9,775 nt of DNA, from the NCBI GenBank assembly GCA_022708385.1, contig JAKIYU010000078.1, positions 1 through 9,775 of the forward strand. The letters run 5' to 3'. The translations under genes were made by a program, and so were the position numbers. Numbering within the stretch: position 1 is the first letter of the stretch; every line of letters begins with the position of its first letter. Positions 1-7,161 of the stretch are shown here, piece after piece. Source of the stretch: Bacteroidota bacterium. Its GTDB lineage: Bacteria; Bacteroidota; Bacteroidia; Bacteroidales; PXBB01. The notes under the pieces were generated by a model. That model saw only the letters and a list, made by a program, of their open reading frames with translations, was not told the origin of the DNA and did no database searches.

Positions 1-1
1 C

Positions 2-754
2 GTAAAGTGCCATGAGGTTCTCGAAACCACTGTACAACAAAGGCTGGTCAAATACCCTGTCAACAAAGTTAATACTTATGTAATCGGAAATAACAGCTTT
101 TTTGAACAACCCTGTACTGAGCAGGAATACGGCCCTTCCGATATCCTCTTTGCTTACAGATACTTTCTGCTTTATCTGGGGCAGGAAGTCGGAGGCTCTA
201 ACAATAGGTCCCGCCACTAATTGAGGAAAATAGGAAACAAAAAAAGCAAAATCCAGAAAACTGTCGGCAGGGGTCAGCTTGCGCCTGTAAACATCAATGG
301 TATAACTTAATGTCTGAAAAGTGTAAAAAGATATGCCCACAGGCAAAAAAATGTCAAGGGTGTTAAAGTGATATCCCCCTATGCTGTTAAAGGTTTCGAT
401 AAAGAAATTGGTGTATTTAAAATACCCCAGAAGGCCAAAATTAACACCCAGACTAAGTATAAGATAAAACGTTCTCAGGCCTTTTTTAGAACAGGAGAAC
501 AACCACTTACTAACAAAAAAGTCAACCAGGGTTGAAATGAAAAGCAGGTAAAAATAAATCCCCCCTGTTTTGTAATAGAAATAATACGATACGATGACAA
601 GATAAACCACCTTTACGGTTTGTTTGTGCTGAACCAAAATATATCCCAGCATAACTATCACAAACCACCACAGAAAAAAACCACTGCTGAATAAAAGTGG
701 GTGTTTGGGGTCATAAGCCAGCAAATGGATTATATTTTGAAACAAATTTTCCAC
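2..754 (-). CDS. MBOAT family O-acyltransferase (AlgI/PatA/DltB-like), N-terminal part, cut by window edge
   Basis: I translated this by hand on the minus strand: 251 codons are open from GTG at 754 to the left edge, so the C-terminal half is missing. MBOAT proteins are polytopic inner-membrane enzymes that pass acetyl or other acyl groups from the cytoplasm to an extracytoplasmic acceptor, usually with an SGNH partner. Family marks seen are LPVGISFYTFQTLSYTIDVYR (residues 137-157) and FPQLVAGPIVR (176-186), the classic AlgI/DltB block. Hydrophobic segments lie near residues 24-42, 48-60, 66-80, 95-111 and 167-182. The catalytic histidine of the family lies further downstream and cannot be checked. 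The GTG start follows the upstream stop by one base, with AAGGTG around it, so the gene is probably co-transcribed and translationally coupled with the SGNH gene. The acceptor (peptidoglycan, exopolysaccharide or other) cannot be read from this part. Confidence 0.9.
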   Translation of the reverse strand, partial: MENLFQNIIHLLAYDPKHPLLFSSGFFLWWFVIVMLGYILVQHKQTVKVVYLVIVSYYFYYKTGGIYFYLLFISTLVDFFVSKWLFSCSKKGLRTFYLILSLGVNFGLLGYFKYTNFFIETFNSIGGYHFNTLDIFLPVGISFYTFQTLSYTIDVYRRKLTPADSFLDFAFFVSYFPQLVAGPIVRASDFLPQIKQKVSVSKEDIGRAVFLLSTGLFKKAVISDYISINFVDRVFDQPLLYSGFENLMALY

Positions 755-755
755 C

Positions 756-3224
756 TTATTTTTTACTTTTTTTAATTATCTCTATGGCTTTTTCAGGTTT
801 AATGCGTTTATTGTGATAATAGGCCGTTACAAAACCATCTTGTTTCAGTTCAAACACCTTGTTCAATGCCCTTACAGCTTCTTCATAACCGGCGTATTCA
901 CCAAGCATATAGCGTATCATACCATCCTCCTCTTTCGAAATAATAACCATTGAATCCCCGAAGTAATCCACCACATTCTGATAAAACGACTTTTCCAAAG
1001 GCACTTCCGATGCACAAAACTGTACGCGGAACACAGGCAGTTCAACAGGTTTTGGAGTGTCATATTTCTTAGCGCGCGCTTGTCCTGTTATATATACATA
1101 ATTCTCCGGACTCTTTAATGCCGGTGCTTTTGTTCCGGGCATTTGGGCAAATGTAAAGAAGCCCTGTGCGGTGTGTTTTTCGTTTTTATCCAGTCTCAGC
1201 CCTGCCACCTTCTTAACCGGCTCATGAATCAATGTGTCAACTTCGGTTTTCTTAGCATTCGCACAGTTTTCCTGCATCCTTTTAGCAACTTTCTCAATAG
1301 GCGCCCTGTTATCATTAATAAAGCCCACCACAAAAGCATCGCCCCCAAGCGTTACAAGTGTATCAGCAATCCTTTGAGCTGAGTCGGCAGTACTAAAAGG
1401 GGTAATATATACCCTGTTAAAACCATCCTTATGTTTAATTTTTCTGAGTATCTTATTGTTTGCATAGGTAAGCAGGTGCTTGTATTCATTTACTTCCAGT
1501 TCAGCCTTTGAAGCAGCGACCTGTACCCTGAACTCACAAATATCACCGGAGGCAGGTTTTACAATTTTATCTGATTCTTTTTTATCCGAGGTATCCCTGT
1601 GAGCCATAGTTTTTTCAAAATCCTCTGGAATAATGTTATGTTCAGTTCTTTTTCGGGATTCAACAGCGGCAATGATTTTATACTGGTTTTCAAAGCTTAA
1701 ATAATCATCCGTAAGCCTCTTCTCAGTGTTCAGGATATTTTTTCTGATAATATCCTTTTCATCATTTTTTAACTTTTCATATTCGAACAGTTTAAATTCG
1801 TTAAAAATATTTTCCGAAAGCATTTTGCTTATTTTTTCGGCGCCGGCAAAGTTAATGTGCGCATAATCTTTGGAAGCAAGGGGGAGCTTAGCTTCTACCC
1901 AAGCTTTCATGGAATTGTAACCGCCCATATTGGCATAAAGATTCCAGAAATGACTTTGTGTACGTCTGGCAATATTTCGCTGGGCTTCAACAAGGCGCGG
2001 AATACCCGGTTGTGTAACATATTCCATATCATATTTATGACTCTTGTCGCCAATACTGATAATAAGGATATCAGCATCAGGAATGTTTTTTTTGTAATAG
2101 GATATTACATCCACCATAGCATTCTCGTACCACCCGAATCCCCTGGCCTCAGGGGCGGCCACATTCAGCCCAAATTGAAAAATAAGCAGTGAATAATCCA
2201 TGTATTCATTAAAACCCCGAAGCACATTTTCGGGAATTTTCTGCAAAGCCATACCCAGGTTACCTCTCACTGCAAAATTATCGATATATACCCCTTTGGG
2301 CATTTCGAAGCTAACTCCATAAACATCAAGAATGCTATCCGTAAAAAATTCAATCCTAAGCTCTTTGTAGGGTTTAACATTATTCAGTACAAGTTCATTC
2401 ACATCGGCATCAGCCTTGAGAACAGCCCTGTTTTCCTTTCCGTCGATGTAATACTTAATATAAGTATTCCGGGGTGTTTTTCCGTAAAACAACCTCGTCA
2501 GATAAAATTTCGACAACCTTTCGTAAGAATCATCGGGCGCCGTATAACAAACATAACTGGGATTATGGTTACCGGCTGTATCTCGCATTTCAGCTTCAGA
2601 AAGTATTTTGGGATTGAACACAAAACCGGAGGGTGCAAAATTTTTCTTTTCCTTACTTTTCTGTATAGAATATTCTTTCCAATCGGACGAAAACCTATGA
2701 CAGATACTCCTCCTGAACTGCGACACCACGGAAGTTATCGGGACAAATCCAACACCTTTGCCTCCCATCTCATTCTGGAGGTCATTACGCAGGCTCTGAG
2801 ATATCAGATCGCCTTCAATCATTGAATCGCCGAAATAGGCGATGCGTGTTTTTCCTGATGAGTCGCGTACTGCTTTAAGCGCCTGCATAAAACGCGGGAA
2901 GAAAATGGAACTGTCGGTAAAACAACTGAAACGCAGGTCTGCTTTTTCTCTTTCAAGCACCGAATCAAGGTTAATCTGGTAGGTTAAGGCTAAAAGCGTA
3001 TCAATTTTCAGGTGTTGCACTTTAAGGGTGTCTTTTTGTGGAGCAACAGATGCGAGTGTATCAGGTACAGGCGGGGGGCCGAACAAAGCTAACACATCTG
3101 ACAAGAGGTCGGGATTCTGTATAGACTTATTAAAAACATAAAAATAAGGCGGCAGCCAATGCATAAGCACCAGACCCACAAGCGTCATAAATACCAGTAA
3201 AAATGGCGCTGCTTTTTTGTACAC
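756..3224 (-). CDS. Membrane-anchored SGNH/GDSL hydrolase or acyltransferase with two C-terminal SPOR domains
   Basis: The protein has 822 residues. An N-terminal hydrophobic segment (about 6-24) after KK suggests a signal anchor with the rest in the periplasm. The SGNH core runs about 128-470: block I FGDSM with Ser134, block II RGNLG (Gly321), block III FGLN with Asn354, and block V DYAH with Asp453 and His456, so all catalytic positions are present. About 185 residues separate blocks I and II, enough for an inserted beta-domain as known in the peptidoglycan O-acetylesterase Ape1. A charged linker (about 475-560) leads to two SPOR-type domains, about 566-641 (begins FRVQVAAS) and 732-808 (begins FRVQFCAS, ends near GFVTAYYHNKRI). 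SPOR domains bind denuded peptidoglycan glycans. The start is GTG at 3224 because an in-frame TGA lies just upstream; internal ATGs at residues 13 and 21 would destroy the membrane segment. The MBOAT gene follows after one base. I infer an O-acyltransferase or esterase acting on a cell-wall or surface polymer; the exact reaction is unknown. Confidence 0.85.
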   Translation of the reverse strand: MYKKAAPFLLVFMTLVGLVLMHWLPPYFYVFNKSIQNPDLLSDVLALFGPPPVPDTLASVAPQKDTLKVQHLKIDTLLALTYQINLDSVLEREKADLRFSCFTDSSIFFPRFMQALKAVRDSSGKTRIAYFGDSMIEGDLISQSLRNDLQNEMGGKGVGFVPITSVVSQFRRSICHRFSSDWKEYSIQKSKEKKNFAPSGFVFNPKILSEAEMRDTAGNHNPSYVCYTAPDDSYERLSKFYLTRLFYGKTPRNTYIKYYIDGKENRAVLKADADVNELVLNNVKPYKELRIEFFTDSILDVYGVSFEMPKGVYIDNFAVRGNLGMALQKIPENVLRGFNEYMDYSLLIFQFGLNVAAPEARGFGWYENAMVDVISYYKKNIPDADILIISIGDKSHKYDMEYVTQPGIPRLVEAQRNIARRTQSHFWNLYANMGGYNSMKAWVEAKLPLASKDYAHINFAGAEKISKMLSENIFNEFKLFEYEKLKNDEKDIIRKNILNTEKRLTDDYLSFENQYKIIAAVESRKRTEHNIIPEDFEKTMAHRDTSDKKESDKIVKPASGDICEFRVQVAASKAELEVNEYKHLLTYANNKILRKIKHKDGFNRVYITPFSTADSAQRIADTLVTLGGDAFVVGFINDNRAPIEKVAKRMQENCANAKKTEVDTLIHEPVKKVAGLRLDKNEKHTAQGFFTFAQMPGTKAPALKSPENYVYITGQARAKKYDTPKPVELPVFRVQFCASEVPLEKSFYQNVVDYFGDSMVIISKEEDGMIRYMLGEYAGYEEAVRALNKVFELKQDGFVTAYYHNKRIKPEKAIEIIKKSKK

Positions 3225-3245
3225 CTTGTAAATATTTAGTCAGGG

Positions 3246-3280
3246 CAAAATTATATTATTATAAAATACCACGATACAAA
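3246..3280 (-). promoter_or_regulatory. Candidate Bacteroidota promoter for the SGNH-MBOAT pair
   Basis: Read on the minus strand, TAATTTTG (3253 to 3246) fits the phylum's -7 box TAnnTTTG, and TTTG (3280 to 3277) could be the -33 element, 23 bases away. That spacing is at the long end. Transcription would begin near 3240, leaving a leader of about 16 bases before the GTG at 3224. The surrounding DNA is AT-rich, so a chance match is possible. Confidence 0.4.
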
Positions 3281-3309
3281 ATAAATGGTTCATGTTTTAG
3301 TTAGTAATC

Positions 3310-3340
3310 TTGTTCATTTGAAAAATTTCATGTAGGTTTG
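3310..3340 (+). promoter_or_regulatory. Candidate Bacteroidota promoter for gldF-gldG-DUF4340
   Basis: TTG at 3310-3312, then 20 bases, then TAGGTTTG at 3333-3340 matches the TTG-N19/20-TAnnTTTG promoter described for Bacteroides and Flavobacterium. Transcription would start near 3345, giving a leader of about 20 bases before the gldF ATG at 3365. The spacer holds a small inverted repeat, TGAAA-AA-TTTCA (3319-3330), which could be an operator or chance. Confidence 0.55.
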
Positions 3341-3364
3341 CAACCGATTTAGAATGTATGTAAC

Positions 3365-4096
3365 ATGCTGGTACTTTTCCGTAAAGAAATTAATTTATTT
3401 TTAAGCTCCCTGATAGGTTACATTGTGGTCATTGTTTTCCTGTTAATAAACAGCTTATTTCTCTGGGTTTTTCCTGTGGACAGCAACATATTATCGCACG
3501 GTTATGCTACTGTTGAAGGGCTTTTCATACAGGCACCTTTTGTATTTCTGTTTTTAATACCGGCCATTACCATGCGTACATTTGCCGAAGAAAAAAGAAG
3601 CGGCACGCTTGAATTGCTTCTTACAAAACCACTCACTGACACACAAATTGTGTTATCGAAATTTTTTGCCGGGTTTGCACTGGTCATTTTTTCTCTTATT
3701 CCAACGCTCATATATGTGATATTTGTATATCTGTATGGCTACCCTGCAGGCAATCTCGACATGGGAGGCACCTGGGGTTCGTACATTGGCCTACTCTTCC
3801 TGGCATCAGGTTTTGTAGCTATAGGTGTCTTTGTGTCTTCTATAACCGACAATCAAATAGTATCGTTTATTGTTTCGGTATTTTTATGCGGTTTTATATA
3901 CTTGGGTTTTGAATTTATTTATACTTTAAATATTTTTGGAAATATCGACCTCTTTATCAAATCGTTGGGCATTCAATCGCATTATATATCCATGAGCAGA
4001 GGCGTTATTGATTCGCGCGATGTGGTTTATTTTCTGAGCCTGATTATATTTTTCCTTCTCCTGACGCGTACTTCGCTTGAAAGCCGCAAATGGTAA
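3365..4096 (+). CDS. gldF: Gliding motility-associated ABC transporter permease GldF
   Basis: This 243-residue ABC-2 type permease of the inner membrane is the membrane subunit of the GldA-GldF-GldG system, which was linked genetically to gliding in Flavobacterium johnsoniae. The start MLVLFRKEINLFLSSLIGYI is typical of GldF. The ABC-2 signature is the stretch TMRTFAEEKRSGTLELLLTK (69-88), a cytoplasmic loop expected to contact the ATPase. I see six hydrophobic segments, near residues 17-36, 52-69, 99-122, 138-159, 164-186 and 220-234, the usual number. Its length is normal for the family. It is followed by gldG after 17 bases, the standard order. Start choice: ATGs at 3354 and 3358 are out of frame, and ATG 3365 gives the family's usual N-terminus. 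The ATPase gene gldA is not in the window; in Flavobacterium it is encoded elsewhere. Substrate is unknown, and non-gliding Bacteroidota also carry these genes. Confidence 0.93.
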   Translation: MLVLFRKEINLFLSSLIGYIVVIVFLLINSLFLWVFPVDSNILSHGYATVEGLFIQAPFVFLFLIPAITMRTFAEEKRSGTLELLLTKPLTDTQIVLSKFFAGFALVIFSLIPTLIYVIFVYLYGYPAGNLDMGGTWGSYIGLLFLASGFVAIGVFVSSITDNQIVSFIVSVFLCGFIYLGFEFIYTLNIFGNIDLFIKSLGIQSHYISMSRGVIDSRDVVYFLSLIIFFLLLTRTSLESRKW

Positions 4097-4113
4097 AATG
4101 TTATTTAGAATAA

Positions 4114-5964
4114 ATGAAAAACAACATAAAGAATATCAATAAACGTCGGCAGCTAAAAAAATACAATCTGTACTTTCTTATTGTAAGCCTTTTTACTATT
4201 ATCTTTTTGAATATTATAAGCTATTATGTATTTTTTCGCATCGACCTAACAACCGAGAAAAGATACTCACTTTCCCCTGCAACCAAAAAGATGCTGAAAG
4301 AGCTTGACGACATTGTTTTCTTTAAAGTTTATCTTGAAGGTAAGTTTCCAGCCGGTTTTAAAAGATTACACAACGAGACAAAAGAGATATTAGATGAATT
4401 CAGGGCTTATTCTGATAATATCCAGTACGAATTTATAAATCCCAACAATGAAAATGACCCTAAGGAAACAAGAAACATACAAATGATTCTCATGCAAAAA
4501 GGACTTGAGCCAACCCAACTTTACTATGAAGAAGACGGCAGCTCAAGCCAACAGGTGATTTTTCCAGGGGCTATCGTATCATATCGTGGCAAAGAACTCC
4601 CTGTTCAACTGCTGAACACACAAAAAGGGGTTTCTCCCGAAAGCGTCATCAACAACTCCATTCAAACACTTGAATACAATTTTGCACATACTATTAAAAA
4701 AATTACTGAAAACCGCAAACAGAAGATTGGTTTCCTCGAGGGGCATGGGGAGCTTGATGCTTACGAAACAGCCGATATTTTTCAGGAACTCTCAAACTTT
4801 TATCTTGTCAAAAGAATAAAGTTCAGCTATGAGGATGAAGATTTTCTCGTATATCTTAAAGAAAACAACATTCAACCATTTATCACCACCGACACCAATC
4901 AAACCCCGGTATTTCAAGAAAAACTTATAGGCGAATATATCAGGTATCAGTTTGAATGGCTTAAAAGTTTTGATGCCCTTATTATTGCAAAACCCAACGA
5001 GACTTTTAGTGAAAGGGATAAGTTTTTTATTGACCAGTTTATTATGAACGGGGGTAAAGTCGTTTGGCTCATCGACCCTGTTTATGCCACAATGGACAGC
5101 CTGATGGTCAATACCAATACAATAGGTTTTTCGCAACGGCTTAACCTCGACGACCAGTTGTTTAAATATGGCGTAAGAATAAACAGCAATCTGATACAGG
5201 ATTTGAAAGCTGTACCCATACCTCTCGAAACAGGGCGCATGAATAACCAGCCCCAGTATTCGTTTTTACCATGGTTTTTCTTTCCCGTTATTTTACCCGA
5301 ATCAAACCATCCTATTGTAAAAAATCTTAATATGCTGAAGACTGAGTTTGTCAGCAGTATAGATATCATTGAAAAGGAGAATATTACAGCCACCCCGTTG
5401 CTCAGCACTTCGCAATACAGTAGGACATTGAATGCACCTGTAACCATTGACCTTAACATTTTGCGCAGTCAGCCTGATAAGCGGCTGTTCAATAAGCCTA
5501 ACCGCACCATTGCTGTTTTGCTCGAAGGCCGGTTTGAGTCACTATACAAAAACAGGTTACTGCCTCCTGCCTTTACCGAAGTTGCCGGCAGTTTAAAAAT
5601 TATTTCCGACAGCAAACCCACTAAACTTGTGATTGTTTCAGATGGTGATGTCATTAAAAATCAGGTAAGGGTAAATGAAATGAAGGAAATTATTCCGCTC
5701 CCGCTCGGTTATGACAAATGGACAAGGCAAACCTACGGTAATAAAGATTTTATTATGAATGTGGTCAACTACCTGTGCGACGACACTGAACTTATACAGG
5801 CCAGGGCAAAAGAATTCAGGCTCCGCATTCTCGACAAAACAAAAATTGCCGGTCATAAAATGCGTTTGCAACTTTTAAACACGCTTCTACCTGTATTGAT
5901 TGTACTCATGGTTGGTATTGTGAAAGCATGGAAGCGCAGAAAAAAATATTTAAAGAATTTATGA
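4114..5964 (+). CDS. gldG: Gliding motility-associated ABC transporter auxiliary protein GldG
   Basis: GldG is the large extracytoplasmic partner of the GldF permease, of the ABC-type auxiliary protein family (PF09822-like). The 616-residue protein has a basic N-terminus (KRRQLKKYN), one membrane segment at about 20-42, a long periplasmic domain and a second membrane segment at about 586-605 followed by a basic tail (KAWKRRKKYLK), so both ends should face the cytoplasm. Family marks are RIDLTTEKRYSLSP right after the first helix (43-56), GFLEGHGE at about 206-213, and GGKVVWLIDP at about 314-323, the conserved strand seen in these auxiliary proteins. Length is normal. It sits 17 bases after gldF and overlaps the next gene by four bases (ATGA), which supports one operon. 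The molecule handled by this system is not established. I see no damage. Confidence 0.93.
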   Translation: MKNNIKNINKRRQLKKYNLYFLIVSLFTIIFLNIISYYVFFRIDLTTEKRYSLSPATKKMLKELDDIVFFKVYLEGKFPAGFKRLHNETKEILDEFRAYSDNIQYEFINPNNENDPKETRNIQMILMQKGLEPTQLYYEEDGSSSQQVIFPGAIVSYRGKELPVQLLNTQKGVSPESVINNSIQTLEYNFAHTIKKITENRKQKIGFLEGHGELDAYETADIFQELSNFYLVKRIKFSYEDEDFLVYLKENNIQPFITTDTNQTPVFQEKLIGEYIRYQFEWLKSFDALIIAKPNETFSERDKFFIDQFIMNGGKVVWLIDPVYATMDSLMVNTNTIGFSQRLNLDDQLFKYGVRINSNLIQDLKAVPIPLETGRMNNQPQYSFLPWFFFPVILPESNHPIVKNLNMLKTEFVSSIDIIEKENITATPLLSTSQYSRTLNAPVTIDLNILRSQPDKRLFNKPNRTIAVLLEGRFESLYKNRLLPPAFTEVAGSLKIISDSKPTKLVIVSDGDVIKNQVRVNEMKEIIPLPLGYDKWTRQTYGNKDFIMNVVNYLCDDTELIQARAKEFRLRILDKTKIAGHKMRLQLLNTLLPVLIVLMVGIVKAWKRRKKYLKNL

Positions 5965-7025
5965 AAAGGAAAAAGCTATTTTATTACAGTGCCTTAGTGC
6001 TTGTGTGTGGCATTGTGGCACTTTATCTTATTTTCAACAACAGTTCAAGCACCATCCGTAAGGAGTTATCGGATTTTTCTATAAAAGACACGGCCAGCAT
6101 CACAAAGATTTTCCTCTCCGATATGAATAAGAACAGCGTGAAGGTTGTCAAACAAGAAGTTGGCAAATGGATAGTTAATGATAAATATGAAGCCCGCAAC
6201 GATAACATCACAACAATATTCAAGACACTCCTTTGGATTGAAGTGCGGGAACCTGTGCCCAACAAGCACCTCGAGCAGGTCAATGCACGTCTGTCGGCCA
6301 TAGCAACAAAAGTGGAAATTTACCAGACAGTTTATTTCATTAATATTTTCAATTACATCAGGCTTTTTCCTTACGAAAAACTGACAAAGGTTTTTTATGT
6401 AGGAGATGCCACGCCCGACCAAATGGGCACCTATATGTTAATGGACAAATCGTCGAAGCCTTTTATTACTTATTTACCCGGCTTCAGGGGGTTTCTTACC
6501 ACCCGCTTTTCACCACGCGAAAACGACTGGCGCATACCCAGAATATTCAATGCAAAACTTAGCGAAATAAAATCTGTTACGGTTGAGTTTCCTGAAAACC
6601 CAGTTTATTCTTTTACGATTAACAATAATAACGACCGCACATTTGATTTGTATGCGCTGGCGCCTGTCAAAGAAAAGATAAACGATTTCGACACACTAAA
6701 AGTACTTGACTATATGGCTTCCTTCGAGAATGTAAATTTCGAAGCCCTGATAAATAACCTCAGCAAAAAAGATTCAATTATAAAGTCCCGCCCTTTTCAT
6801 ATAGTAACTATTGAGCTCTTCAATGGCCAGAAACAAAGTATCAGGACATTTCACAAATGGCCCGTAGAGGAAGATGAGGCAGATTTAACGGTCGCTAATC
6901 CCTACGACCGCGACAGGCTTTATGCCCTTATTAATGACGGCCGCGATTTTGTGCTTATCCAATTTTATGTTTTCGACCGAATTTTAAGACCCCTGCCCTA
7001 TTTTACTGAAAAGAAAATGCCCTAA
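5961..7025 (+). CDS. DUF4340-like membrane-anchored protein of the GldFG cluster
   Basis: The protein is 354 residues long if it starts at ATG 5961. I prefer this start over the in-frame ATG at 5928 because it gives a four-base ATGA overlap with the gldG stop and places a basic MKRKK directly before the membrane segment (about 6-24); the earlier start adds 11 residues and needs a 37-base overlap. The rest should lie outside the cytoplasm. The stretch ITKIFLSDMNKNSVKVVKQE, then GKWIV (about 47-72), resembles the strand pattern of DUF4340 proteins, which often sit beside GldF/GldG-type permease and auxiliary genes. Other conspicuous sequences are FYVGDATPDQMGTYM (145-159) and LPGFRGFLTTRF (172-183). 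No catalytic motif is visible. Position and topology suggest an accessory subunit of the ABC system; that is inference. The family assignment is from pattern memory and not tested by a profile search. Confidence 0.75.
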   Translation: MKRKKLFYYSALVLVCGIVALYLIFNNSSSTIRKELSDFSIKDTASITKIFLSDMNKNSVKVVKQEVGKWIVNDKYEARNDNITTIFKTLLWIEVREPVPNKHLEQVNARLSAIATKVEIYQTVYFINIFNYIRLFPYEKLTKVFYVGDATPDQMGTYMLMDKSSKPFITYLPGFRGFLTTRFSPRENDWRIPRIFNAKLSEIKSVTVEFPENPVYSFTINNNNDRTFDLYALAPVKEKINDFDTLKVLDYMASFENVNFEALINNLSKKDSIIKSRPFHIVTIELFNGQKQSIRTFHKWPVEEDEADLTVANPYDRDRLYALINDGRDFVLIQFYVFDRILRPLPYFTEKKMP

Positions 7026-7125
7026 ACTTTTTTTTCAAGTAATTAGTTTTAAAAAAACATTTTTGTTTATCTTAGCAAACTGATTTTTTATTACAAAGGC
7101 ATAATAAACTATCTCTTTTGTAAGC

Positions 7126-7160
7126 AATAAAAATAATAATAATAAAAAATAAATTTAAAA
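7126..7160 (+). promoter_or_regulatory. A/T-only leader before dnaN, no Shine-Dalgarno
   Basis: Thirty-five bases directly before the dnaN start contain no G or C and include an AAT-rich run. There is no GGAGG-like site. Bacteroidota commonly initiate translation with A-rich leaders instead of Shine-Dalgarno pairing, so this probably acts as an unstructured ribosome landing site. In the whole spacer 7026-7161 I found no convincing TAnnTTTG promoter; CATTTTTG (7058-7065) and TATCTTAG (7068-7075) are one-mismatch candidates without a paired TTG. Confidence 0.45.
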
Positions 7161-7161
7161 G

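Noticed and set aside
945..956. A second GDSM motif in the SGNH protein (residues 756-759)
   Set aside because: It falls inside the second SPOR domain, without the accompanying Gly, Asn and Asp-His blocks, so it is a chance match and not a second active site.
1143..2825. Plus-strand open frames of 79-111 codons inside the SGNH gene
   Set aside because: They run opposite a well-supported minus-strand gene and show no recognisable protein features.
4792..5136. Antisense open frame of 114 codons within gldG
   Set aside because: It lies opposite a clear gldG coding frame, has no family motif and no ribosome site; the sense protein explains the DNA.
7016..7036. Possible terminator after the DUF4340-like gene (run of eight T)
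   Set aside because: The only arms before the T run are TTTT/AAAA around 7004-7018, too weak for a hairpin terminator.
7026..7161. Replication origin near dnaN
   Set aside because: The spacer is AT-rich, but I see no DnaA-box (TTATNCACA) cluster and no dnaA gene.
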